This document shows, in pieces, positions 8,908-17,835 of a stretch of 64,000 bases of DNA. The notes below the pieces were generated by a model that did not search any database, was not told the origin of the DNA, and saw nothing but the letters and a program-made list of their open reading frames with translations. The DNA is from Bin52 sp965243345 (GTDB lineage: Bacteria > Pseudomonadota > Alphaproteobacteria > Thalassobaculales > Thalassobaculaceae). The stretch covers positions 3,162,001 through 3,226,000 of the forward strand of contig CBDEUR010000003.1 of NCBI GenBank assembly GCA_965243345.1. The letters are read 5' to 3'. The position numbers and the translations under genes were made by a program. Each line of letters begins with the position of its first letter. The stretch's first letter is position 1.

Positions 8908-10269
8908 ATGGTGAGGATCCACCCGGTCATTCTGGCAGGCGGTTCGGGAACGCGCCTGTGGCCGGAGTCCCGTAGCGGGTTTCCCAAGCAGCTGCAAGCC
9001 CGGGCCGGGACGGAGAGCCTGTTCCAGTCGGCGGTCCGCCGTTGCGCCGATGCGGCCGTCTTCACCCCGCCGCTGGTCCTGTGCCACCAGGCGCACGTGG
9101 ACGAGATCCGCCGCCAGCTCGCGGCGATGGGATCCGAGGCGGACCGGGTCGTGGTCGAGACCGAAAGCCGCGGCACCGCACCCGCCGCGACCCTGGCCGC
9201 CCTGTGCCTCGAGGGACGCGCGCCCGATGACCGGATGCTGCTGCTGCCGTCCGACCACGTGGTGCACAGGCACGACAGGCTGGTTGATGCAGTTGTGAGC
9301 GCCGGTTCGGCCGCCGGGTCGGGTCACCTTGTCACCTTTGGCGTCCGGCCCCATCGCGCGGAAACCGGCTATGGCTATATCCTCCCCGGGAAGCCGGTTC
9401 CCGGCCACCCCGAGTGCCGCGGCGTCAGCCGGTTCGTCGAGAAACCCGACGCCCCGACGGCAGCGGAATTGAGCCGCTCCGGCGACTGGCTGTGGAACAG
9501 CGGCATCTTCCTGTTCCGGGCCGCGTCCTGGCTGGAGGAGGTGTCGCGGCTTGCTCCCGGGATCGTCCGCCGGTGCCGGGAAGCGCTCGACGGTGTCGAT
9601 GGACCGATACTCCACCCTGACAGGACGTCGTTTTCCCTCTGTCCGTCGAATTCGGTTGACCGCGCTGTCATCGAGCATTCGGACAACACGGTGGTGATCC
9701 CGTTCGAGGCCGGATGGCACGATGCCGGATCCTGGCAGTCGCTGTGGGATGCGGCGGGCCGGGACAAGGCAGGAAACGCGATCGCGGGCGATGTCGTCGT
9801 GGACGACGTCGCGTCAAGCCTTGTGCGCGCCGGCTCGCGGTTGGTGGTCGTGCACGGCATGCGGGATGTCGCGGTCATCGAGACCCCGGACGCGGTGCTC
9901 GTGCTGCCGCTCGCCCGCGCCCAGGAGGCGGGACGGATCGCCAGGGCGCTTGCCGCGGCAGGCAGATCCGAGGCGGTCCGCCACACGGAAACACGGCATC
10001 CCTGGGGACGGTCTTGCGAGCTCGACCACGGGCCCGGGTACCGGGTGACCCGTCTCGTCGTCGACCCGGGGGCCGAACTGGCGCTCGGACCCGACCGGAC
10101 GGTGACGGTGCTCTCTGGCACCGGCAGGCTTGCCGGGTGGCCCCGGGAAGGCAGGACGACACCCGTTGCCACACGCGATACGGTCGACATCGGACCCGGC
10201 CAGACCGCCATCCTGTCCAACCCGGCCGCGGAACCGCTGGTGATCATCGAGACCCAGGGCCGGAACTAG
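8908..10269 (+). CDS. ManC-like mannose-1-phosphate guanylyltransferase with a degenerate isomerase domain
   Basis: A 453-residue protein. Residues 1-340 are a sugar nucleotidyltransferase with the signature ILAGGSGTRLWPESRSGFPK and the FVEKPD substrate loop. This part would make GDP-mannose from mannose-1-phosphate and GTP for envelope polysaccharides. The C-terminal cupin region begins normally (HPWGRSCELDHGPGYRVTRL, near residue 367). However, the His-rich metal-binding stretch of type II phosphomannose isomerases is absent: the sequence runs GAELALGPDRTVTVLSG. The usual terminal helix is also missing. It is therefore probably monofunctional. Confidence 0.85.
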   Translation: MVRIHPVILAGGSGTRLWPESRSGFPKQLQARAGTESLFQSAVRRCADAAVFTPPLVLCHQAHVDEIRRQLAAMGSEADRVVVETESRGTAPAATLAALCLEGRAPDDRMLLLPSDHVVHRHDRLVDAVVSAGSAAGSGHLVTFGVRPHRAETGYGYILPGKPVPGHPECRGVSRFVEKPDAPTAAELSRSGDWLWNSGIFLFRAASWLEEVSRLAPGIVRRCREALDGVDGPILHPDRTSFSLCPSNSVDRAVIEHSDNTVVIPFEAGWHDAGSWQSLWDAAGRDKAGNAIAGDVVVDDVASSLVRAGSRLVVVHGMRDVAVIETPDAVLVLPLARAQEAGRIARALAAAGRSEAVRHTETRHPWGRSCELDHGPGYRVTRLVVDPGAELALGPDRTVTVLSGTGRLAGWPREGRTTPVATRDTVDIGPGQTAILSNPAAEPLVIIETQGRN

Positions 10270-10684
10270 CGCATCGACAATCCGCTCGTCGCCGCCCAGC
10301 ATCGCCGTCAGGGACACCGACTCCGGGGCACCCAGCGTTGCGTCCGGCCGGGTCGATGAACACTCTCATCGTCGGGTTTCTTGCGCCCGAGCGCTGGCCT
10401 CGCGGTGCGCGCCGTCGTCCTTCGAGTAGCGACCATCCGTCTCGAAGTACCCCACGCCCCGCGCAAGCGAGGCAATCCTGCCGATGGACGCCACCTCCGC
10501 CGGGACGCTCCGGGAGCGAGGGTTTTACGAAATTCGGGTCTGTCCGTGCGGGCCGGACACTTGCTCGCAACGCGTGGAACAGGCGACGAACGCAAGGTCT
10601 CGCCACCCTGTCATCCCGTGGCCGCGGCTGTTCTCCCAGGGCGGCATTTGCCGCATACCGGAGCTTGGGATCAATACGCAATCA
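10270..10684 (+). other. gene-poor stretch between the ManC-like gene and the toxin-antitoxin pair
   Basis: About 415 bases with no reading frame that resembles a known protein on either strand. The codon bias seen in neighbouring genes is lost. The last 60 bases become AT-richer and carry the toxin-antitoxin promoter region. Confidence 0.5.
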
Positions 10685-10703
10685 TGATAACAGTATGCTA
10701 TCC
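10685..10703 (+). promoter_or_regulatory. inverted-repeat operator of the FitAB-type toxin-antitoxin pair
   Basis: TGATAACA and TGCTATCC face each other across a 3-base spacer, 19 bases before the antitoxin ATG. The arms match at 6 of 8 positions. FitA-type ribbon-helix-helix antitoxins are known to bind TGATAGCA/TGCTATCA half-sites, so this is a likely autoregulatory site overlapping an AT-rich promoter. Confidence 0.5.
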
Positions 10704-10722
10704 AAATTCCGGAAGCGAACCC

Positions 10723-10983
10723 ATGGTCACGATCAATGTGCGGCGGCTCGACAAGGATGTGGTGGACCGCCTCAAGCGGCGCGCCGCGTTGAACAACCGC
10801 TCCCTGGAAGGCGAGGCGCGCCACATCCTGCAATGTGCCGCCGACGACGACATGGCAGTGAAACGGGCCGTGTTCGGCGAGGCCATGAAGCGGCTGCGCC
10901 CCTTGACCGAAGGGCGCAGGCACACGCCAGCGGAGGTGCTGATTCGCGAGGACCGCGACCACGGCCATCGCGACGACTTCTGA
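10723..10983 (+). CDS. FitA/VapB-family antitoxin
   Basis: An 86-residue protein with an N-terminal ribbon-helix-helix DNA-binding fold. The beta strand MVTINVRRLDKDVVDRLKRR is followed by two helices containing NNRSLEGEARHIL, typical of FitA-type Arc-like antitoxins. The C-terminal tail (about 60-86) is charged and would wrap the toxin. The start at 10723 gives the standard N-terminus. Its stop overlaps the toxin start (TGATG), so production is coupled. It would neutralise the PIN toxin and repress its own promoter through the inverted repeat just upstream. Confidence 0.9.
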   Translation: MVTINVRRLDKDVVDRLKRRAALNNRSLEGEARHILQCAADDDMAVKRAVFGEAMKRLRPLTEGRRHTPAEVLIREDRDHGHRDDF

Positions 10984-11411
10984 TGCGTTTCGTTGTCGAT
11001 GCGAGTGTTGCGGTCAAGTGGCTGGTCGCCGAACAGGGTGCGGACGTCGCGCTGGAGCTGGCAACGAGCGGCCAGGAGTTGCACGCCCCGCGCCTGATGG
11101 CGTCCGAGGTCGCCAGCACCCTGCGGCGCAAGGCGCGGTCGGGCGAGATAGACCGCGGTGTCGCGGTTGTCCTGTTGGCCAACGTGCCGGACATGCCGGT
11201 GCGCTGGAGCGCCGACGAGACTGTCTCCGCCGATGCGGTTCGTCTGGCGCTGGCACTCGACCATCCGGTCTACGATTGCGTCTATCTCGCGCTCGCACAT
11301 CGTATCGGCGCGGTGATGCTGACGGCGGATCTTCAATTCGCGAAGGCCCTGGCCTTGACCGAGCATGGCGAGACCGTGATGAGCTTGGCCTACTGCGCGG
11401 CAACCGGTTGA
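10983..11411 (+). CDS. PIN-domain toxin (VapC/FitB family ribonuclease)
   Basis: A 142-residue single PIN-domain protein. Acidic metal ligands are visible: Asp-6 in FVVDASVAVKWL, the Glu of MASEVASTLRRK near residue 40, and the Asp pair in DHPVYDCVYLALA and LTADLQFAKAL near residues 97 and 116. Such toxins cleave RNA (often tRNA) when released from the antitoxin. The ATG overlaps the antitoxin stop by one base. All key residues are present, so it should be active. Confidence 0.92.
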   Translation: MRFVVDASVAVKWLVAEQGADVALELATSGQELHAPRLMASEVASTLRRKARSGEIDRGVAVVLLANVPDMPVRWSADETVSADAVRLALALDHPVYDCVYLALAHRIGAVMLTADLQFAKALALTEHGETVMSLAYCAATG

Positions 11412-12009
11412 GGGACACTTCCGGGAGCCTCCACGGAGTTGGCGGGCGCGTGCCGGTGTCGAAAACGGGCCCGGAACGCCAAACACCCACGATCCGGATT
11501 TCGTTCATCGCCGTGTCACCGGTGAGACCACACCGATCTCCCGGGCGGGAGTTGAATCCGCTGGCTTGCGACAAGAGATCTCCAGCTGGTCCCTTCCTCC
11601 TTTCCGGAGCTTCGCCTGGCGCACCCATACCCGGCAATGCGCCGTTTCACGGTGCTGAGCCGTAACCGGAAAAGGCCAGGACATGTCGAGCATCGCGACG
11701 GGAACCGCTGAACCGCGGGGCGGGGAAGGCGCTTCAGGGAGTTGAACCTGGTCGGCGGCGAGCCGGGACGGTTCGATCCGGGCGGTGTCCATACCCGGGA
11801 ATTCCGCAACGGACCGACCCGCACGGATCGAGGCGCTCACCGTGGAAGACGAGTGCGGCTGGTTCACGAACAGGACCAGGGAGCGCGTCATGCAGGTCGC
11901 GGGCACCCTTGTCGAACAGGTCGTATACGACCCGACCGCCTGGAACTGCTGACCGGGCACGGCTGGATCGACATCGAGGCAAGCTGGGTACCGACCGGGG
12001 TGATCACGC
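11412..12009 (+). other. gene-poor accessory stretch
   Basis: About 600 bases without a convincing gene. Open frames on both strands are short, low in sequence sense and lack the codon bias of real genes here. Short protein-like fragments (for example LTGHGWIDIEASW near 11950) suggest eroded coding sequence. No tRNA-like end or terminator was found. Confidence 0.4.
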
Positions 12010-12448
12010 CGGCCGCAGGCGACGAGACGCACCTGGGCGGCAAGGTCGACATCACCCGGGACGGCGCGTAGCGTCGCCCTCGATTTCGGCGTCTCCGGCG
12101 ACTGGCTCAACGGTGCCGTCAAGGGATATCCGGGCAAACATCCCGACTTCCGCCCATACCCGGATCTTCCTCATCTGCGGAAGATGACGCCCGCGCCCGA
12201 ATACCTGTTGGCCACGAAGTGTCTGGCCATGCGCATCGGGGACGACTCACGGGATGCGAACGACGTGCGCTTCCTCCTGCGCCACCAGAACTTCACGGAG
12301 AGCGCCGCGGCGCTTGAGGCGGAGGGGCGCTCCTGTCCCCTGGAGCAGGTCCCGCAGAGGACGCCTTGCGCGCTTGAGGAAATGCTGACCGATCGGGGCC
12401 TGTGGAACGGCGATTCCGGCAACGGCCCCCGGAACATGACCTATCGTG
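12010..12448 (+). pseudogene. remnant of a DUF6036-type nucleotidyltransferase
   Basis: One frame from about 12010 to 12448 retains the C-terminal half of a small nucleotidyltransferase-like protein. It shows SGDWLNGAVKGY, then a PAPEYLLATKCLAMRIG stretch and DANDVRFLLRHQNFTESAAAL. In the family these segments follow the catalytic GS and Asp motifs, which are absent here because the frame is closed by a TGA at 12001-12003. No start codon or ribosome site is seen. Such proteins often occur in toxin-antitoxin-like contexts, and this copy sits next to a VapBC pair. It is judged decayed. Confidence 0.55.
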
Positions 12449-12505
12449 ACGCATGGCGCGGCGCGCTATGCTGGTCCCGAAACGAGCGGAAGGGGAGGCC
12501 GGGAC

Positions 12506-13273
12506 ATGGCCGGAATGCTGGACGGCAAGGCGGCGTTGATTACCGGGGGTGCGAACGGGATCGGGCGGACGACGGCGCTGCTTTTCGCGCAGGAAGGGGC
12601 GCGGGTCGCGGTGGCCGATCTCAACCTCGAAGGGACGGAGGAAACCGCGGCCATGATCCGCGAGGAGGGCGGCGAGGCGGTCGCGCTCTCCGTCGAAGTC
12701 AGCGACGCCGGGCAGGTCGAGGCGATGGTGGATGCGACCGTGGAGGCGTTCGGGCGGATCGACTGCGCCTTCAACAACGCCGGCATCGCGCCGATCAATG
12801 TCGGCAACAACGCCAAGCGGACGCATTGCTGGTCGGAAGAGGGTTTCGACCGCATGATCGAGGTCAACCTCAAGGGCGTGTGGCTCTGCATGAAGAGCGA
12901 GATCGTGCGCATGCTGGAGACTGGCGGCGGCGCCATCGTCAACACCTCCTCCATCGCGGGCCTCGCCGGCATACCGACCTCGTCGGGCTATGTGGCGGCC
13001 AAGCACGGCGTCTCAGGCCTCACGCGCACCGCCGGCATCGAATACGCCACCGACAACATCCGCGTGAACGCCGTCTGCCCCGGCTTCATCGCTACCGACA
13101 TGACCCGCGAGGTCATGTCCCGGCGCGGTAACGAGCTCATGGCCCTGGTGCCGGCGCGGCGCCTGGGCGAGGCGCGGGAGATCGCCGAGATGGTCTGCTG
13201 GCTCTGCTCGGACCGCTCCGGCTTCGTCACCGGGGCTACCTACAATGTCGATGGCGGCTACCTGGCGTCCTGA
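12506..13273 (+). CDS. SDR-family oxidoreductase, first tandem copy
   Basis: A 255-residue classical short-chain dehydrogenase. It has the NAD(P)-binding TGGANGIG near residue 13, the NNAG motif at about 89, and the catalytic Ser and Tyr-x3-Lys in NTSS and GYVAAKHG (about 145-165). The C-terminal NVDGGYLAS is typical. An Asp-Leu after the second strand (VADLNLE) suggests NAD preference. GGAGG lies a few bases before the ATG at 12506. A paralogue about three-quarters identical follows after 29 bases, so this is a tandem duplication. The substrate is unknown, probably a secondary alcohol or ketone. Confidence 0.93.
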   Translation: MAGMLDGKAALITGGANGIGRTTALLFAQEGARVAVADLNLEGTEETAAMIREEGGEAVALSVEVSDAGQVEAMVDATVEAFGRIDCAFNNAGIAPINVGNNAKRTHCWSEEGFDRMIEVNLKGVWLCMKSEIVRMLETGGGAIVNTSSIAGLAGIPTSSGYVAAKHGVSGLTRTAGIEYATDNIRVNAVCPGFIATDMTREVMSRRGNELMALVPARRLGEAREIAEMVCWLCSDRSGFVTGATYNVDGGYLAS

Positions 13274-13302
13274 CGGGCGGAACGGGACGGGGAGTCGAAG
13301 AC

Positions 13303-14073
13303 ATGGCGGGAATGCTGGCAGGCAAGGCGGCGCTGATTACCGGGGGCGGGAATGGCATCGGGCGCGCGACCGCGATGCTTTTCGCTCGGGAAGGCGCCCG
13401 GGTGGCGGCGGCCGACCTCAATCTTGAATGGGCGGAGGAAACGGCCACCACGATCCGCGAGGCGGGCGGCGAGGCGATCGCGCTTCCCGTCGAGGTGATC
13501 GAGGCCGAACAGGTCGAGGCGATGCTGGATGCGGCGGTCGCGGCCTTCGGGCGGATCGACTGCGCCTTCAACAACGCGGGCATCGGGCCGGCGAATCTCG
13601 ACCATTACGCCCGGCGCACCCATGAATGGACCGAGGAAGGCTTCGACCGGATGATCGCGGTCAACCTCAAGGGCGTGTGGCTCAGCATGAAGGGCGAGAT
13701 CGAGCGGATGAAGGCGGACGGGGGCGGCGGGGCCATCGTCAACACCTCTTCGGTCGCCGGCCTGCTCGGCCTGCCGGGCGGCAGCGCCTATGTGGCGGCC
13801 AAGCACGCCGTTTCGGGCCTCACGCGCACCGCCGGCATCGAATACGCCTTGGACGGCATCCGCGTGAACGCCGTCTGCCCCGGCTACATCGCGACCGACA
13901 TGACGCGCGAGGCCCGCGCCCGGCGGGGCAACGAGCTCATGAACCGGGTGCCGGCGCGGCGCATGGGCGAGGCGCATGAGATCGCCGAGATGGTCTGCTG
14001 GCTGTGCTCCGATCGCTCGAGCTATGTCACCGGCGCCACCTGCAATGTCGATGGCGGCTACGTGGCATCGTGA
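13303..14073 (+). CDS. SDR-family oxidoreductase, second tandem copy
   Basis: A 256-residue paralogue of the preceding gene with the same landmarks: TGGGNGIG, ADLNLE, NNAG, NTSS and YVAAKHA. Differences cluster in the substrate-binding loop (residues about 94-108) and the lid after PGYIATDM (ARARRGNELM instead of VMSRRGNELM), which suggests divergence in substrate rather than decay. It shares a transcript with the first copy. A degenerate copy of the GMC-gene 3' end lies directly downstream. Confidence 0.93.
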   Translation: MAGMLAGKAALITGGGNGIGRATAMLFAREGARVAAADLNLEWAEETATTIREAGGEAIALPVEVIEAEQVEAMLDAAVAAFGRIDCAFNNAGIGPANLDHYARRTHEWTEEGFDRMIAVNLKGVWLSMKGEIERMKADGGGGAIVNTSSVAGLLGLPGGSAYVAAKHAVSGLTRTAGIEYALDGIRVNAVCPGYIATDMTREARARRGNELMNRVPARRMGEAHEIAEMVCWLCSDRSSYVTGATCNVDGGYVAS

Positions 14074-14093
14074 CCACAGCAGGGCGCAGGCTT

Positions 14094-14177
14094 GATCCCG
14101 GAAGGCAATGCGCCGGGCGGAAGACGGAGCGCGGATTGCACTGCCCCGGTCTCGAAACGTGATGCCGTGCGTTTAGG
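14094..14177 (+). repeat. dispersed repeat, copy A (relic of a GMC-gene 3' end plus leader)
   Basis: Two blocks match sequence at the GMC oxidoreductase / dioxygenase junction. Bases 14094-14121 match 17706-17733 at 24 of 28 positions. Bases 14154-14177 match 17753-17776 at 23 of 24 (both contain GAAACGTGAT and CCGTGCGTTTAGG). In copy B the first block encodes the C-terminus of the GMC enzyme. Copy A therefore looks like the relic of a second such gene end. Similarity stops where the transposase region begins. Confidence 0.7.
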
Positions 14178-14192
14178 CCCAATACTGTTGTT

Positions 14193-15173
14193 TCAAGAAG
14201 GAACCGGACAGAGTTCAGGGACCCATCGGTGGATCTTGCGAGACAGGGGAGCGCGGACGCGAAGCGGGTCGTTGCCCGTCTTGCGCTTGACGCCCCGGGG
14301 CCTGGCCTGTCCCCGGCTGGAGACCACCTGTTCTTCGAGGATCTCGTCGAGGATGGCGCCCTCAGCGCTCGGAACCGTCAGCCGTGGGGGAAAAGCGCCG
14401 GGATGAACGATCCGGCGGCGCACGGCGTTGACGGCATGGAGGAAGGATACTCGGTCCGGATCCTGTCCGGCACTGGCGGCGGCCTCGTGGATCAGGCAGC
14501 GCACGGCGTAGTGGGTCAGCATCAGACCGTCGAGCTCCTGCAGCACGAGTTCCGGGGTCTTGCTGCGCAGCAGGGCCCCGGGTCCCAGCATGCGGGTCTT
14601 GACCTCGTCGTATGCGGTCTCGATCTCCCGGCGCTCGTGATAGAGCGCGGCGAGTTCGGCCGCCGCCGCCTGCTCCGGATCGAGCAGCGTGGTGATGAGG
14701 GTGAAGGCCTCCTCGCTGCCGGGTATCCGGTAGCGCACCACCCGCACCGCACGGTGGCCGCGGAGCCGGCGGCGGTCCCGGCCACTGCCGTTGATGACGC
14801 TCGACCAGGAGCCGTCGGGGAAGCTCCCGCGCACGGGAAAGGCCTGGTTCGACTTGACCCGCCAGGGGAGGTCGGCGCCGCGGTCCTGGGCCTGCGACCA
14901 CAACGGAAAGCCGCCGTAGTAGCGGTCGGCAAGCATCAGCATGCCGGGCTCGAGATGCGGCACCAGCCGTTCCGCCTGTTCCATCTCCGATTCCGACCAC
15001 GGGCCGCCGCACCAGGCCAGCGGCGCCCGGGTGCCGGGTCCCATGAGCACCGATAGTCGAAGCTTCGGATAGCCCGCCGGCCCTCGCGCTGCACGTAACA
15101 GACCATCTACCACATGGGTGAGGACATCTGGCTTTGCCCGCTCAGGAAAGACTGGAAGCGGACGCTCAACCAC
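14193..15173 (-). pseudogene. truncated IS4-family transposase
   Basis: The frame encodes 326 residues against about 430-450 for related IS4 transposases. The second catalytic Asp (LMLADRYYGGFPLW near residue 82), the WRVKSN strand, and the YREK signature with the catalytic Glu (YHERREIETAYDEVK near 197) are intact. The N-terminal domain is missing. The region of the first catalytic Asp is shortened or lost (only HVVDGLLRAARG before GYPKLRL). No clear terminal inverted repeats were found. It is a dead insertion-sequence fragment that marks this stretch as a recombination site. Confidence 0.8.
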
Positions 15174-16118
15174 CGACGCCCTGACTGACAGTCACCGCCT
15201 CACCAAACGGTTGCATTTGTCAGGCCGCCCTCGACGCTTTCTCGGTCAGAAAGGCGGTCTGATCTGTTCGGTGGCCTGCTGGTTCAAGAATGGTATCGAG
15301 TCGGCCAGGACGGCCATTCTGCCGTTATCCGTACCCGAGCGAAGTCGAACCCCGGCGCGTCCTGGAACCCGGAACCGCCTGCCTGTGCAGTAAGTCGCCA
15401 GGGTTACGCAGCCTGGCCGTGTGTCACCCGCTGTTTGAGGACGGTCAAACCGGTAGGGTCTCTGTCCAGCAGAACCAAGGCGCTTGTTATGGCGTGCGCA
15501 GAGGGTAGCACCATCATGGTGTTTTTTCACGAGGCATCACCATGGTGTTCTGGGGTGAGGTCCAGCGCTACCCATGCCCCACACGTGACGCCGGACATTT
15601 CATTTCGGCGGCGCCACGGTGCTGGCCGTGGACGTTCCGTACCAGATCCGGCCCGCGCTTGCCCGACCCGGGTCGGTGCGTCATGTCACCGGAGCCCTGG
15701 GTGCGGGCGACATTCCGCATCGCACGGCACTTGCCGAACATTAGCGTGCTGTTCTTTTGGCTTTCTGGATGGCCGGGAACAGCTACAGGTCTTCACCTGC
15801 CTGTCAGCGCGGTCGGGTCCGGCTTCCGGCCCGGCGCACACCCGGCGGAACATGTGTCTGGCGGCACCAGTCGTCGCCGGTGGCGCCGGCACGGCACGTT
15901 CCGGCACAGCTCGGTCAGGTTCAGGGTTCGGCGCTGGTTGTGGTCGCGGATCGGGTGCAGCCCCGATCCGCTGGCTGCTGTTCACCTCCCTTCCGGTCGA
16001 CATACTGGAGGACTGCGGAACGGTGGTCGGGTACGACGTCAGGCGTTGGGTCAGGAATGCCGGGTGCGCTACAACATGAAGCGGCCGGTCACGCCGTTAC
16101 CCGGTATTGGGACGACCC
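15174..16118 (+). other. gene-poor stretch between IS remnant and GMC oxidoreductase
   Basis: Nearly 950 bases with no recognisable gene on either strand. Near 15517 and 15539 two short palindromes (CACCATCATGGTG and CACCATGGTG) repeat within 40 bases. A frame ending at 15744 has some protein-like character (GGATVLAVDVPYQIRPALA) but no start and no family match that can be recalled. It is probably eroded insertion-sequence and gene debris. Confidence 0.4.
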
Positions 16119-16134
16119 GGAGAGGATGCAGGCC

Positions 16135-17727
16135 ATGGATGCCGAGTATGTGATCGTTGGAGCCGGCTCCGCCGGATGCGTGCTTGCCGAGCGGTTGAGC
16201 GCGGGCGGGGCGGAAGTGGTGCTGCTGGAGGCGGGCGGACGGGACACGAACCCGCTTATCCATGTTCCGGCCGGCGTGATGAAGCTCGTCACCCACCCGG
16301 TCGTGAACTGGAACTACTACAGCGAGCCGGATGAGAAGACCGGCAACCGGGCGTTCCACTGCCCGCGAGGCAAGGTACTGGGTGGGTCATCCTCGATTAA
16401 CGGCATGCTGTTCATCCGCGGCAATGCGGCTGACTTCGACGGCTGGGCGCAGATGGGTGCGCGCGGCTGGGCCTATGACGACATCAAGCAGCACTTCAAG
16501 AGCATTGAGCGCTACGCGCCGGGCGATCCGGACGAGCGCGGCAAGTCGGGACCGATCATGGTCGAGGACTACCGGACGGTCCTGCCGCTCACGCACCGCT
16601 TCGTGGAAGCGGCCCGGCAGGCAGGGCACGCCTTCTCCGGGGACCTGAGCGGGCACCCGCCGGCGGAGGGCGTGGGCTACTCGCAGATGTCGCGCAACGG
16701 GCGGTTCCGGGGTTCCACCGCCCGCACCTTCCTGCGCGATGCGCGCGGGCGCCGGAACCTGCGGGTCGAGACCGACGCCCACGCGACCGGGCTCCGGTTC
16801 GACGGTACACGCTGCACCGGCGTCGCGTTTCGCCAGCGCGGGAGGGACCGCGAAGTACGGGCCACGCGCGAAGTGATCGTCTCCGGCGGCACCGTCAACT
16901 CGCCGCATCTTCTCCACATATCCGGTGTCGGCCCGGCGGAGCGGCTCAGGGACATCGGCATCAAGGTCCGCCACGACCTGCCGGGCGTCGGCATGAACTA
17001 TTCGGACCACTTCACCGTACGCATCTCCCACCGGGTGCGCGGCCAGCAGTCAATCAACCAGCTGGCGCGCGGCTGGCGGCTGGTGCGGGAAATGGCGCGC
17101 TTCGCGCTGTTCGGAAACGGAGCGCTCACATTCGGCGTCTCCAGCGCGCAATGCTACACGCGCTCGCGCGACGGGCTGGCCTCACCTGACATCCAGCTCC
17201 TGTTCACGCCGGCAAGCTTCGAACAGGACGAGTTCGGCCGGCTGGAACGGGAACCCGGCATGTCTGTCGCGGTTTCGGTTGCGCGTCCGTCCTCGCGCGG
17301 GGAGATCGTGGCAGTCTCTCCGGACCCGTTTCGGCCTCCGGCGATCCGCCCGAACGCGCTCCACGACCCGGACGACCTGCGGGTCGCCGTCGCGGGCATC
17401 CGGCAGACGCGGGAGATCTTCTCCCAGCCGGCCTTTTCCGGGATCACCCAGGGAGAGATTTCGCCGGGGCCAGGGGTGGAGAGCCAGGAGGCGCTGGAGG
17501 ACTTCGTGCGCCACACGGGACAGACGATCTACCACATGGTCGGCACCTGCCGCATGGGTGAGGATCCGATGTGCGTGGTTGATTCGCGCCTGCGCGTACA
17601 CGGGCTGGACGCACTCCGCGTGATCGATGCCTCGGTCATGCCGACCGTCACCACCGCCAACACCAACGCTCCGACCATCATGATCGCCGAGAAGGGCGCG
17701 AGCATGATCCTGGAAGACAATGCGTAG
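16135..17727 (+). CDS. GMC-family FAD-dependent oxidoreductase (choline/alcohol dehydrogenase type)
   Basis: A 530-residue flavoenzyme. The N-terminus carries the Rossmann FAD motif IVGAGSAGCVLAERLS. GMC signature 1 appears near residue 82 (RGKVLGGSSSINGMLFIRGN) and signature 2 near residue 253 (GGTVNSPHLLHISGVGP). The active-site His lies in YHMVGTCRMG near 468, and the usual end is TTANTNAPTIMIAEKGA. It would oxidise a primary alcohol such as choline or a long-chain or cyclic alcohol. GGAGAGG lies 9 bases before the ATG at 16135. It starts a co-directional catabolic run with a dioxygenase and a dehydrogenase. Confidence 0.94.
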   Translation: MDAEYVIVGAGSAGCVLAERLSAGGAEVVLLEAGGRDTNPLIHVPAGVMKLVTHPVVNWNYYSEPDEKTGNRAFHCPRGKVLGGSSSINGMLFIRGNAADFDGWAQMGARGWAYDDIKQHFKSIERYAPGDPDERGKSGPIMVEDYRTVLPLTHRFVEAARQAGHAFSGDLSGHPPAEGVGYSQMSRNGRFRGSTARTFLRDARGRRNLRVETDAHATGLRFDGTRCTGVAFRQRGRDREVRATREVIVSGGTVNSPHLLHISGVGPAERLRDIGIKVRHDLPGVGMNYSDHFTVRISHRVRGQQSINQLARGWRLVREMARFALFGNGALTFGVSSAQCYTRSRDGLASPDIQLLFTPASFEQDEFGRLEREPGMSVAVSVARPSSRGEIVAVSPDPFRPPAIRPNALHDPDDLRVAVAGIRQTREIFSQPAFSGITQGEISPGPGVESQEALEDFVRHTGQTIYHMVGTCRMGEDPMCVVDSRLRVHGLDALRVIDASVMPTVTTANTNAPTIMIAEKGASMILEDNA

Positions 17728-17776
17728 GGCGGATTTCGCTTGCCACGGCCTTGAAACGTGATCCCGTGCGTTTAGG
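17706..17776 (+). repeat. dispersed repeat, copy B (GMC 3' end and dioxygenase leader)
   Basis: The partner of the relic at 14094-14177. It spans the last codons of the GMC gene and the leader of the dioxygenase gene. The 24-base core at 17753-17776 is almost identical in both places, which suggests either a recent duplication or a conserved regulatory site upstream of the dioxygenase. Confidence 0.7.
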
Positions 17777-17835
17777 ATGAACGGGCGTGGGCCTTCGGGC
17801 CGGCGGACCGCGGCAACCGGATGGGGAGACGACTG

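Noticed and set aside
11740..11800. tRNA-like GGTTCGATCC stretch
   Set aside because: No acceptor or anticodon arm can be formed around it; it is a chance T-loop resemblance.
11505..12137. Minus-strand frame of 210 codons
   Set aside because: Composition is random, there is no ribosome site, and a degraded plus-strand gene fits the region better.
15517..15555. CACCATCATGGTG palindromes as insertion-sequence ends or CRISPR repeats
   Set aside because: Only two short copies occur, with no regular spacing and no matching partner at the other side of the transposase fragment.
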